Source: Branchiostoma floridae
Lineage: Eukaryota > Chordata > Leptocardii > Amphioxiformes > Branchiostomatidae
Assembly (NCBI RefSeq): GCF_000003815.2
Contig: NC_049982.1
Span: forward strand, 4,113,259-4,177,258
Length of the DNA: 64,000 nucleotides
Reading direction: 5' to 3'
Positions 31,255 to 41,929 of the stretch are shown in pieces. The translations under genes and the position numbers were made by a program. Each line of letters starts with the position of its first letter. Position 1 is the stretch's first letter. Under the pieces are notes generated by a model. It did no database searches and was not told where the DNA came from. It saw only the letters and a list, made by a program, of their open reading frames with translations.

Positions 31255-32048
31255 CAGTGAACATTAAAGTGTTACTGATATGTTGGTAATATATCAGCAA
31301 AAAGTACTAATAGAGTCAGTCAGAATACAGTCAGAACATCTCTCTTGCAGTAAAGATTAAAGTATTACTGACATGTCAGTAATACCGCAGTAATAGAATC
31401 AGTCAGAATACAGTCAGAACATAGCAGTTAACATTTTTGTATTACTGACATGTCAGTATTGTAGCAGTGAGTGAGTTAGAATACAGTCAGAACATAGCAG
31501 TAAACATTTAAGTATGAGCACTTAGATGTCACACTTCAAGATTCATGTTTTCATGATGAAATTTTGTGAAAGAAAAAGTGTTTTTTGTGTAAATAAAACA
31601 GAATTAGGTAAAATCTGCCAACATTTCCTTTTTGCAACTATTAAACTTCATACTTGACCATTTTGAACTAAATGTCAAACCGGTGTAAGAAATGTTTCAG
31701 TCAGTCTGCTGAAACTGTAGTTACACCACTACAATGTACCAGTAGTTGTAGTAGCAAGTGTAAGAGGCGGTGTGCTCCATATGTGGGGTCCGGGGAGAAG
31801 GTATCGATCCCCATACTATTACCCTTAGTAAGGCCACACTCACATTCGGATGCACACCTGTGGTCAAGTGTTACTGGTATGCCATCTATAGTAGGCAGGG
31901 TTGGGTTGTATATTTTAGTACACACACACAATGGTTTGTAACTGAAACAGTTGTATAGGATATTTGGTCTGAAACTTGTTTTGTAAAACGTTATTAACAA
32001 AAATTTTTCCAGTATTTTTCTGTAAGACTTGTGATAAGATGAAATAAA
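31255..32048 (+). other. NUP160 3' UTR with degenerate tandem repeat and poly(A) signals
   Basis: After the TAG, a segment containing CAGTCAGAACATAGCAGT and ATTACTGACATGTCAGTA recurs about four times to 31515 with 70-90-bp spacing. The repeat seems to begin in the last codons, since GAACATAGCAG spans the real stop. AATAAA occurs at 31592-31597 and again at 32043-32048; either could end the transcript. I see no gene between them. Confidence 0.6.
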
Positions 32049-32129
32049 ACAGGCTTCTGTATCGACCTTGCAGAAGAACAAGGAAGTCTTGGTTTTGACA
32101 GCTTTTTTTTTAATTTGAATTGTTAATGT

Positions 32130-32299
32130 AACCCTGGTCTTATATCAAAATGGAAAGAATTTAAATATTATCACACGAATTAGGACTAAAACCAGGTTGC
32201 TCAACCGGCATGACAACTTTTCGGCCCAACACACCAGATTCTCAGACACGCATTGCCGCAGGTTATGTCACATCTGACCACCTACATGTAACTTTGTTG

Positions 32300-32339
<40 letters not shown>

Positions 32340-32665
32340 AAGCGCCGTTCATTGCCTCTACTATACTTTGGGTAATGTGCTCAACTCGATGTACAATGTA
32401 ATTTCCGAACACATCGCTCATCGGTTGATAACGCTGGAATTTTTATTCGTTCTCACTGGTCTGTTTTAGCTTGCTGATTGATCAATCTGTTCAATCACAG
32501 CCGGGTACAGTTATCCTCAATTTTTAAGTCAAGACAGCGACGTAATTCTCTGCTGGGTTGCCAAGATATGCCTTAATAAGGCGTAAGAAATCATTCCAAG
32601 GACTTTCTATTGTTCTCACCATGGCGTGATCGGCACAGTATAATGGACTCAGCAAAGTGGGTGAA
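32130..32665. repeat. ~540-bp block duplicated at 33100-33720 (copy 1)
   Basis: From GAATTAGGACTAAAACCA to CCATGGCGTGATCGGCACAG and GCAAAGTGGGT this block matches 33160-33720 in order and orientation, about 80-85% by eye. It includes a (TA)n run at 32302-32334 that copy 2 lacks. It lies between the NUP160 3' end and the EF-hand gene. Confidence 0.85.
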
Positions 32666-32689
32666 ATTTACGTCTGGCATACTGGAAAA

Positions 32690-32820
32690 GAAGGATTGCG
32701 ATTGGTTGATGACATGGACGTCACAGTATTTGATGACATCTGATTGGTAGTTGTAAGGTCTGACGTGAAGTGAGCGACTCCTTGCCCTCACAGTTGCTGG
32801 GGGACCTCTGAAGGCTACAG
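32690..32820 (+). promoter_or_regulatory. Candidate promoter and 5' noncoding exon of the EF-hand gene
   Basis: The segment has two inverted CCAAT boxes (CGATTGG at 32699, TGATTGG at 32742) and CRE-like sites (GGACGTCAC about 32714, TGACGTG about 32762), with no TATA box. It ends GGCTACAG|GTGAGAC at 32820/32821, a good donor. The EF-hand start codon sits 23 bp after a CCGACAG acceptor at 34024, so a noncoding first exon ending at 32820 would fit. Transcription start not determined. Confidence 0.4.
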
Positions 32821-33099
32821 GTGAGACATGTCTTCTTTCTGTTGTTTATAATTTATTTCTTTACTTCTAGTTATAGCAGACCACGTCTAATTGTTATAAC
32901 ATGTTTCTAACATGCGCCTCCAGTTCGGAACCATACAAAACGTCCATACACGTACAAATATGCATACATGTTGGTCAGTGGGAAGGACTTTTTTGGGGTC
33001 AGCCACTCATGTTTTCAGCGTTAATCTTAACAGCATAAGAGCTTCATGAAAATTAGAATTGACTCATCCACATGTTACAGTTAGATGTAAATAAACTAA

Positions 33100-33720
33100 T
33101 GTAAGCCTGGTCTTACATTAAAATGTAAGAAGGAATTTTAGTATACAATGTATATCGAATTCATAAGAATTAGGACTAAAACCATGTTGCCCAACCAGTA
33201 TGACAACTTTTTGGCCCAACACACCAGCTTCGCAGACACGCATTGCCTCGGGTTATGTCACATCGGACCACCTGTAACTTTGTTGGCATATATGAATCCA
33301 AGCGCTGTTCATTGCCCTTAATGTACATTTGGGGCAATGGACTCCACTCTATGTAATTTCTGAACACATCGAATATCGGTTCATAACTCTGGATTTTTTT
33401 TCGTTCTCTCTGGCCATTGGCTGTTTTAGATTGCTGATTGGTCAACCAGTTCTATTTGTCACAGCCGGGCACAGCTTTGCTTTGTTAAAAGTCAAGACAG
33501 AGACATAATTCTCTGCTGGGTTGTGTAATTTATAAATTGCAACGCAGAAATCCGCTCTAAAATCCAGAAGGAATCTCTGTAAACAACCAAAATATGCCTT
33601 AAGGCGTAAAAAATCATTCCAAGGACGTTTTATTGTTCTCACCATGGCGTGATCGGCACAGTAGAATGAACCCAGGTCGCTGTACAGTTCTAACCACAGG
33701 TCCGGCAAAGTGGGTCAGTT
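33100..33720. repeat. Copy 2 of the duplicated ~540-bp block
   Basis: Parallel to 32130-32665, with an extra ~75 bp (about 33520-33595) and without the TA run. It sits in the presumed first intron of the EF-hand gene. The shared CACCATGGCGTGATCGGCAC in both copies is the best conserved stretch. Confidence 0.85.
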
Positions 33721-34047
33721 TTTGGCAATCCCAGAGACCCACCCACGTAGTCAGCTTTGCTACTCGTGGCAAAAATGTATGATCATTACAAATGCGACAT
33801 TGTTTCAAAAGGAGAAGAATTTCAACAAGATCCATCCAACTTCTCGAGTTATGCTGTTCACAGATACGCAGACACAGGCGCACTCACCCGAAAACATTAC
33901 CTCCCGGGGGAACGTAATAAGAAACAAACTTTGAGCGAAAAATCTTTTAATGTCGTCCCATCGATGGTGACAAAATTAACGCTAATGACATTAAAACTCT
34001 AAAACTAACATTTCTGTAACCGACAGAAGCAACTGGAAGACGTCAAC
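33721..34047 (+). other. Presumed intron 1 end and 5' UTR of the EF-hand gene
   Basis: AT-rich sequence ending in an acceptor (CCGACAG at 34024), then 23 bp of 5' UTR before the ATG. No other structure seen. Confidence 0.35.
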
Positions 34048-36160
34048 ATGTCAGGTGAAGAGAAGAAAAGGGTCCGGGCGGTCCCTAAAGCCAAGATAAA
34101 ACTTACCCTGCAGAGTCTCATGAAGGGAGAGGTAAGGTCTTTTTTGCAGTCATGTGACTTTGACGTTGTCCGCCATGGTGGATGGTTCAACCTGAAACTT
34201 GGTTTCCATACAAAGTTTGAGTTGTGCACGTTATTACTTGTTTATGACATATAAAACCAATCGATGGACTTTAACATGTATCAATGTTCAACGATTCTTG
34301 TTAAGTCCTCGTCACCCATTCAGGACCTTCCTTGACATGGTTACCGATTTCCAACCAAGTTAGGCGCTCGGTTGGACCGGGTGTAGCCAAGAATCTACCC
34401 TACATATACTTCAGCTCGAGCTCGCACCCAAGAAAGACTTTATTACTTTGATTTTTCAAGTTTTATATTCAGATGGCACAGCCAAAGTTCCAAAACACTG
34501 ATAGGCAACCTCGCCAACCAACTTCCAACCACAGATGACATTGCTCACAACGAACTACCGACCATGGAGAGGCCATGGTCGTGAGTGTGACAGGGAGCTT
34601 TGATTTTTTGGCGACGCCTCAGAGGCGAGCCTGAGATCATGATACTATATATCCGGGTACAAGAATTTCAGGAATTGCACTTGTTGTTTGTTGTCAGGAT
34701 GACATGAAGAAGGCTATAGACCAGGCCTGGGACAAGCTGGACACAGACAAGAGCGGCTTCCTGGAGAAGGAGGAATTCCGTGAGGCCATCAACCTCGTGG
34801 TGAGTAGTGTTTGTTTGTTTGTTCGTTTATCTATTAGTTTGTAGCTTCTTGTCATCCCCGAATTCACTATGTCAAGATGCAGAAATCATTCTGAAAATTT
34901 TCAAATCAGAATGTATTCTTAGAAATATGATATAAGCTACATATTGTACAGCTTTCTGTGACATGTAATAAAGTGCCGTGACGAACACGGAATCAGGAAG
35001 AAAAAAAAAAAAAAAAAAGAGCGGCTTCCTGGAGAAGGAGGAATTCCGTGAGGCAATCAACCTCGTGGTGAGTAGTGTTTGTTTGTTTGTTTGTTTATTT
35101 ATTAGTTTGTAACCTAAGCTTAACTGGCTAACCACCCCGATAGGTCACACATCAGTTTCGTACGTTACTGTAAGGCTAGTCATGATATCCTTACAATAAG
35201 AGGACAACATGCCTTCTTTAAAGAACCCGTTCTTTCCCTTATTCGATAAGATTATCTGTCGTGCAAAAAATGTCGGTAAGCTGAGGAATGGATACATCCT
35301 CAATATACAGGATAAAAGATAAAGTTTCTTTGACTGACTGTAAGGTTTCTTTGACTGACTTTCTTTGACTGACAGTCTGACTGCCCATACGGCCACCGGC
35401 TACGGGACTGAGTGAGTGAGTGAACCCTTTTAAAACAATTTCTGTTCTATTTTGTTCTGTTTAAAAGCTGGTTGGGGAAGGAGACGAGGAGGGTATTGGA
35501 GAAAAGCAGTTCAACAGCTTTTTCGACAAGGTGGACAAAGACGGTAAGCAACCAACCAAACATTCTAGAAAGCGACGACATCTTTGCTGCTTTTTACCTA
35601 TCGACACAAATGTTACTGCTTACAAAACCACATACAATGCATTTTTGTCCATTTTAGATATTTTCTTGTCGTGCTTTAAAAATGTCCTTAAAAATTTGTT
35701 TCTTTTTCTGATCTTGTAGACGACGGCAAGATCTCTAAGGATGAGTGGTTCAAGCGGGCCAGGGGACTCTTTAAGAGGATGGAGGAGGTAATAATATCTA
35801 TATTTACTACTGATCTCAGGACTATAAAGTGGAGCGACATAGTCATGTGGCCGTAGTTGGAAGGTCTGATAGTTGGGTGGTATAGTAACTATATGCTATA
35901 TATGTTGGTCGGTTTGTTTGTTTGCTTATTTGTTTGTTTGTTGGTTTAATGGTTGGTGCTTGCTTGTTTGGTATATCAGTTGCTTAGTTGATTGCTTATT
36001 GCATACTTGGTTGCTTGCTTGCTCACGAACATGGCAGATTGGAGGCTTTAGTCTAGAACAAGATACAATGGGGCGGCAGCTTCAATTACATATCGTTACA
36101 TGAACTTTGATTTGTCTGCATTTTCTTTTACAGAACATCGACAACGAGGACGCGCCTTAG
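34048..36160 (+). CDS. Small two-EF-hand calcium-binding protein, 118 residues, five coding exons
   Basis: Coding exons 34048-34131, 34698-34799, 35468-35543, 35720-35787 and 36134-36160 join with consistent phase (0, 0, 1, 0) into 118 residues ending IDNEDAP. The basic N-terminus (EEKKRVRAVPKAKIK) precedes EF-hand 1 with loop DTDKSGFLEKEE (about residues 43-54) and EF-hand 2 with loop DKDDDGKISKDE (about 86-97). Both have the 1,3,5,7,9,12 pattern for Ca2+ binding. There is no signal peptide or membrane segment, so it is probably a cytosolic Ca2+ sensor or buffer. I do not recognise the orthologue. The donors are standard; the exon 3 acceptor TTTAAAAG is weak. AATAAA at 36512-36517 probably ends the transcript. 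A truncated copy of exon 2 lies in intron 2. Confidence 0.85.
35000..35105 (+). repeat. Truncated copy of EF-hand exon 2 (3' half plus donor) after poly(A)
   Basis: After a 17-A run, AGAGCGGCTTCCTGGAGAAG to AACCTCGTG|GTGAGTAGTG and TTTGTTTGTTTG repeats the 3' half of exon 2, its donor and the following TTTG tract (34751-34830) with one coding change. It has no acceptor. The arrangement is the same as that beside NUP160 exons 9 and 25. Confidence 0.92.
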
Positions 36161-36640
36161 TGTCCGTCAAAACAAGCCCAGACCAGAAGTTGCCATCAAC
36201 AGATTGGAGTTTTCACGGACCACCAAACTACTGCGTCAATGGGGTTACTCACGTCTTATACGTCAAAGTTCGAACGCTTTCTAACATGTTCGATACACTT
36301 TCGATGCGTTCTAATGATATCAATACATGTAATATTTAGAACGTGTTCGAATCTTGGCATAGACTCATGGTACTAGTACTAGGACCTCGTCCCCTGTGGT
36401 AACAGGTTTGGTGGCCTGTGATTCGTTTAATCAAACGTTTGATATGCGTGATATGTTCTGTGAGGAGAGTGAAATAGAGCACATGTAACGAAATCAACGT
36501 TAACGGCTTGGAATAAAAGAGTCTGAGGCACGTGGATCCATCCTTGTATCTATGTTCACAAATAATTAACGTTAGTGTTCCACAACGTGAAGTATGTTCA
36601 CAAATTATTACAGTGTTCCACAACGATTTTCACGTGGGCG
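36161..36640 (+). other. EF-hand gene 3' UTR and a short direct duplication
   Basis: 3' UTR to the AATAAA at 36512. Then a ~45-bp duplication: ATGTTCACAAATAATTA ... GTGTTCCACAACG at 36553 recurs from 36597. Confidence 0.5.
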
Positions 36641-39600
36641 AAGGGCAACAAACTTACGCACGTACAGCAGCGGGCTCTAGCGAAATTGATGTACAGTACA
36701 AGCTGAAATATTGACTGACTGCCGAAACAACAGGACGGTCCATTTCACAAAGGAATCAGATTGAATGAGTATCCGACGTCCACTGGCGTTTTAAAATCCT
36801 ATCTTCATATAAACAACATTAATTGCCTCTGCCTTAGACCAATATAGACTGAAGAAACTTAACAATGACCATCAACTCTCCTCTATTTCGCTCTTGATAC
36901 TTTCTTGGACCGGTAAGCCCCAAAACACTTAAACGCTTGCCGGTATAATCTGTTCATTTTCTAATCGGTCCAAAACTCGGTTACTGATTTTTTTTAGGTC
37001 AGATCTTTCTGAACTGGTCCAACAACAAGAAAATAACGGTTTTGCACCCACCCCTACCAACAACTGTTTACTGCGTGGATTGGATCCCCCCTCCATCCTA
37101 TTTGCCCGCCCAGGCGTGTCCGGTGTGCCCGTACCGTAACGCGCGCCGTATGATGGATAAGACAGCTTTCCGATTCCTGATACCTGCATTCCGAACTAAC
37201 AAAGGTGTTCTGGACAGGCATTCTAAGATATCTCTGGGGTTTTTTTTCAATGTGTAGAATCAAAAACTATATGTAGACAGGTTTGATTCGCTGATGCTGT
37301 ACCGCGAGCCAAAACTGACAAATATGTTTTGGAAAGACATTTTTCAATGTGTGATATAGAAAGAGAGAAAGATAGAATGAGAGACATGTTGTACTGGCGA
37401 AAAGATTTCGTTAATGGTTATTGGGTGGGTCGACTACTCTCTCTCCACAGCCAGGGGCTGAATTACGAGGAGCTTACAATAGGCAGGGCTAATCGCAAGG
37501 GTCTGGAGCGAGCTGCCATTCGGCTCTAACTCAGGTGACCTCAATACTACATTAACTGCACTAGGTACTGTAGGTTTTGAACCACTCACACCGGGAAGAT
37601 CCCCTACTCTTTTCGATAAGTGTGATGGGATCTTTAACGTACTCGAGGTGTGGATCTCCTCAAACACGGGACTTCCATGAATGATCCATCTCTCCTGGGA
37701 GACTAGAGGATGAGTGATGATAAAGAGGAAGATACAACCATCGATGTCATATGTACATGTAAAGCGTGATATTGGCAGCACCTCTCTAACCACCACGTCT
37801 GGAGTCAGGTCCACCCTGAGGCTGAGAGCTGACGCTGAGAGAGATTGATCATGTGTAGAGTTGACGGGCCTTCACCGCTGCTGATACGGAAACTCGGTCT
37901 CCTTTGCTTAGGCTAACGTGACATTTCCTACCCGGGGCCCGACCGGGCTGTTTGCGGGAAACGAAAAATCAAAGTTTATACCAATAAATATGCACAAGCA
38001 TGGATGGGTACCCGGACAGAAAATCCAGGTACAGGTAACGGTATAGGTCCAGAGCATCAGGTCCCGGTCCAGACCTGAATATGGACCTAATTGGCTGTGA
38101 AAACTTGTGAATGGGCAATACTCAAAACAATGCTTCATTTAGCCACAAATTTAAAAGAATCTGTTTGATGGTGTACCCGACTTTTACTGGCGTTCTTATG
38201 TTCATGTAAACAAAACTAATGCCTCTGTTAATTTGGAGCATGTTTGACAGTAAAAACCTTGCAAAGCAAAGTGCCCAAAATTTTTGACAAATCTTTTATT
38301 TGGTGTTCAATGATCTCCATGGTCCTCATACGGGTGTTCACTGATCCTAAAGATCTTCAACTAGTTTTTTCATGATCTCAATGTACAATGATTTTGTTCG
38401 CTAATAAGTTGACCACCGGTCTTTTTCACGGGCCGGGGGCGTTAAGAAATGGAAAACACAACAATTGTTGATTTCATAAAGCAGCTACATGCAACGGCGA
38501 ATGTAGCTATGACAGCACGTTGAATGTTAGCAGCACCTTTCTGGAGCCAGGTTTGAGAGAAGTCGACACGGAGAGAGATTGATGAGGGTGAGGGCTAACA
38601 GCACGTCACTACGGTGGTGTGGTGATGGATCTGGTGGTCTCTCTCCACTGCGGATCTCAGCTCGGTCCGTGCGCACTGATGGAGCGACAGGTGGACGACG
38701 TTCACGCCATGAACACGGAAATAATACTTTATCGAGCAAACAAACTGTCACACCATTTCCTTCAATATAAACAATGGCCATCTGTATCAACCTTTAGCAT
38801 TTCTAAAGGCTTACCAGTAGATCTGATCCTATCTTATGATACTGCAAAACTTAGTTTTACTAGGCATTGGGAAGATAAGAAATTTAAAATCGCAAAAAAA
38901 AAAAAAAAAAGCATCCCACCGGAGCAGAACTGGATCCTGGAAGAGAAATCTGCAAAGAGATCATCAAAGTGATGTAATCCTTTGTCCACAGCTTCTATGT
39001 AATACCGACATGTCAGTGATAATGCAGATAATCCCCCTGAACACTACGGACAATACCGTAGTCCTATTTCGTCCTCCTAATTATCATGTGAAACCGAAAG
39101 TGCACGGCTTCCGCCGGCTGAGGAATGCATGTGTGCTCTGTATCTGTATCTATATAGCCGGTACCGCCCTTCGGCGTAACACACCAGCTTCGCAGGCAGC
39201 AGCTGGTTGTATTACCCCCACCGAAGGACCCGTCACACATAACTTTTGCACATCTATCTGCAAGCGTTCTTTAAAACTATGCCCCTACTGTGCTTGGTGA
39301 TAACAAATTCCACTCTACGATAATTCTGGAAAAATACCGTGCTACCGGCCGGGCACCCAGCATTTTTGTGCAAGATTATACGTACTTAATGATGGTTTTG
39401 TTTGCACCCGATTATCTTCGCTTATGTTGCCCAGGTCGGTTCGTGAGCTATCGTCCATATTGGAAAAAAATCGTGGCAGTGTTATGGGATTGAGGATTTT
39501 TCATGCTATTTGGAATTCTTTAAGTGACTTTTCCATGTAAAAGTATCGTTCAAATGTCCATTTAGACTACTTTATTGCCAAGAAAGTGAAAAATAGTTAT

Positions 39601-39890
39601 TTTATTGACACGACATACATGTACTTTTGTACGATCTTCCACAACCTCAAACATACACCAATGAATGTACAAAGTTATATACGAAACGCAGAGCCAGAGG
39701 CTCTTGCCCTTTTGATACAGTACACGGATATTACCACTACACCACGTCTTTGTATTCAAAGTTGCGACAGAGGCTATGTGAAAGCCAACATAATTCTTCA
39801 CCCCTGCATCTTAAGAAGTGTACTCCTTGAGAACCAGGTGACAATCCTTTAGACCTTCACCCTTGGAGAGCCGTTTCGTCTTGAGGCTCA
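36641..39890. other. Gene-poor stretch with dispersed repeat pieces
   Basis: I find no supported exon. 36750-36833 and 38153-38232 are diverged copies of one repeat (CCGACGTCCACTGGCGTT against CCGACTTTTACTGGCGTT, then TTCAT(A/G)TAAACAA and GCCTCTG). 37575-37720 is related to the SINE-like repeat at 25370. A 17-A run lies near 38894. AACACACCAGCTTCGCAG at about 39179 also occurs at 33216. The open frames are short and lack codon structure. Confidence 0.5.
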
Positions 39891-39935
39891 CACCTGAGGC
39901 GGCGTTAAGCCGCTGAAAGTCGGGCTTAGGTCTGC

Positions 39936-40830
39936 ATGCTTTGATTTTTTTTAAAGACGTTGGGAGGAAACGCTATAAAGGTGAAAGTCGCCATCCATCT
40001 TTGCTGGGATCAAATTTCTTTGCGTTCTCAGGCAACATACCGGACCTCCTATTCCCTCTCAGAGTTTTTCTTCGTCTTTATGCTTTGATTCTTTTACAAG
40101 ACGTTTCGAGAAAAATACCATAAATGTGGAAGTCGCCATCTGTCCTTGGCGACTTTGCTGGAATCAAATTTCTTTGCATTCTCAGGCAACATACCAGACT
40201 TTGTCTTCCCTCTCACAGTTTTTCTTCGTCTTCATGCTTTGGTTTTTTTTAGAAAACGTTTGGAGGAAAATGCTCTAAAGGTGAAAGTTGCCATCTGTCT
40301 TAGCCAGTAGCATTTTTTTTTAAATCTAAGGCAACATACCAGACTTTACATGCTCTCTCCAAGTTTTTCTTCGTCTTTATGCTTTGATTTTTTAGAGGCG
40401 TTTTGAGGAAAATGCCATAAATTTCAAAGTCGCCATCCGTCTTCGCTGCAATCAAATTTCTTTGCATTCTCAGGCAACATACCAGACCTTACATTCCCCC
40501 TCCGAGTTTTTCTTCGTCTTCATGCTTTGATTCTTTTACAAGACGTTTCTAGAAAAATACCATAAATGTGGAAGTCGCCATCTGTGTTTGGCGACTTTGC
40601 TGGAATCAAATTTCCTTGCATTCTCAGGCAACATACCAGACTTTGTCTTCCCTCTCAGAGTTTTTCTTCGTCTTCATGCTTTGATCTTTTTTTAGAAAAC
40701 GTTTGGAGGAAAATGCTCTAAAGGTGAAAGTTGCCATCTGTCTTAGCCAGTAGCATTTTTTTGCACTCTAAGGCAACATTCCAGGCTTTACATGCCCTGT
40801 TCAAGTTTTTCTTCGTCATGTTCAGCGGCA
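39936..40830. repeat. Nested satellite: ~148-bp units in a 443-bp three-unit higher-order repeat
   Basis: The unit marker ATGCTTTG falls at 39936, 40080, 40234, 40379, 40522 and 40676: spacings 144, 154, 145, 143, 154. Each unit carries GTGGAAGTCGCCATCTGT, CAGGCAACATACCAGAC and TTTTTCTTCGTCTT or variants. Units 2 and 5, and 3 and 6, are far more alike than neighbours, so the array grew by duplicating a trimer. The right end fades into unique sequence after 40830. Confidence 0.9.
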
Positions 40831-41323
40831 AAACCCTTGAAGATGAAGGCGGATTCTTCACGGCTTCCGGTCGTACGTCTCGGCGTACTATAGTGTCCTG
40901 CTGCTCTCACAGAAAACCCGGGATGCCCGCACCGGGGCTCTGCATGCAGCTTTTCGGATTTCCTCTTCATTTTGCCTGGCGAACCCCTTGAAAATGAAAG
41001 GTGAAGCCCCTGCCACTCCGGCTATACATCTTGTACGGATGTCAAGGTTTCAAACCATTTAAACATGTGATATGTAACGGCTGGCCGACGTTTAACTTCC
41101 GATGTAGTTTTCTTTTTCTCTCATCAGTTTGATACACCTTACAGATGAATTAAAGAACTCCAATCTGAAGGGTCTAAGGTACAGTTGCAGTGGAAGCCAC
41201 TCATTCACCTTGCTTTGAATTAGCACCGGAAAGAATATGTTTCTTTATATTCAAAGTCCACTGGGCATTTTTATCTAAAAAGAAAGAAAGAAAGAAATTT
41301 AAATGAAACAATAGAAATACGTA

Positions 41324-41916
41324 TTAGTGCTCTTTTATTCTTGAGAGAGCTCGAACGTTGAGTAACGGCAATGTGACAGTCTCAATCGTCACGTCCTCTA
41401 TATATCTTTGGCCAGTCTTGCGTAAGAAGGTGCTAATCCGTTGAAAGTCTGGATTATCCTGAGACATCTCTCCTCCCCCTCCTTTCTCTATCACTGCAGA
41501 CATGGTGATAAAATCCTTGAGCACGAAGGTGGCAATCCTCAGCGTCTGTGCCATGCGTCTTCAAGACACCGTCCTGTCCACGGGCACTTCCTTGAGGTGG
41601 CGCTGAGACGTTGAAAGTCTGGATCATCCCTCCAGTCTCTCCTGTCCGCAGGATCAGGCAGTAAGAGCCACTGTGATGCTCTTACGTTAACAGCACCGGT
41701 GGCAGGTGGGGGAGGAAGAGCCGCGTTAAGAGGATCAGGAGGATCCGGTGGATCGTCACCAGGAGGAAGCTGATCACAGACTGCCAGCCGCCTCCTTACA
41801 CCTGACCACGAAGTGGGACAGACAGGAAGGTGGGACCTTAAGGAGTTTCTGGTCAGAGGAAATCGATCAGAAAATCTTTCTACAATCCTGTCACTTTTAA
41901 AGCGTCTGTGGATCAT
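41324..41916 (-). CDS. Possible minus-strand exons of an unrecognised protein
   Basis: Two minus-strand frames with ATG starts abut here: 41916-41539 (125 codons, Pro/Asp-rich middle, PPGDDPPDPPDPL) and 41554-41324 (76 codons, ISTFLRKTGQRYIEDVTIET). They share DPDFQR(L/I)S because an ~35-bp segment is duplicated (41425-41470 and 41600-41640 on the plus strand). Splice-like signals exist (AAC|GTAAGA in the first; TGTCTCAG|GATAATCC in the second), so one real exon with a truncated copy is possible. I recognise no domain; this may be noncoding. Confidence 0.22.
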
Positions 41917-41929
41917 GGAGAAAATGTTG

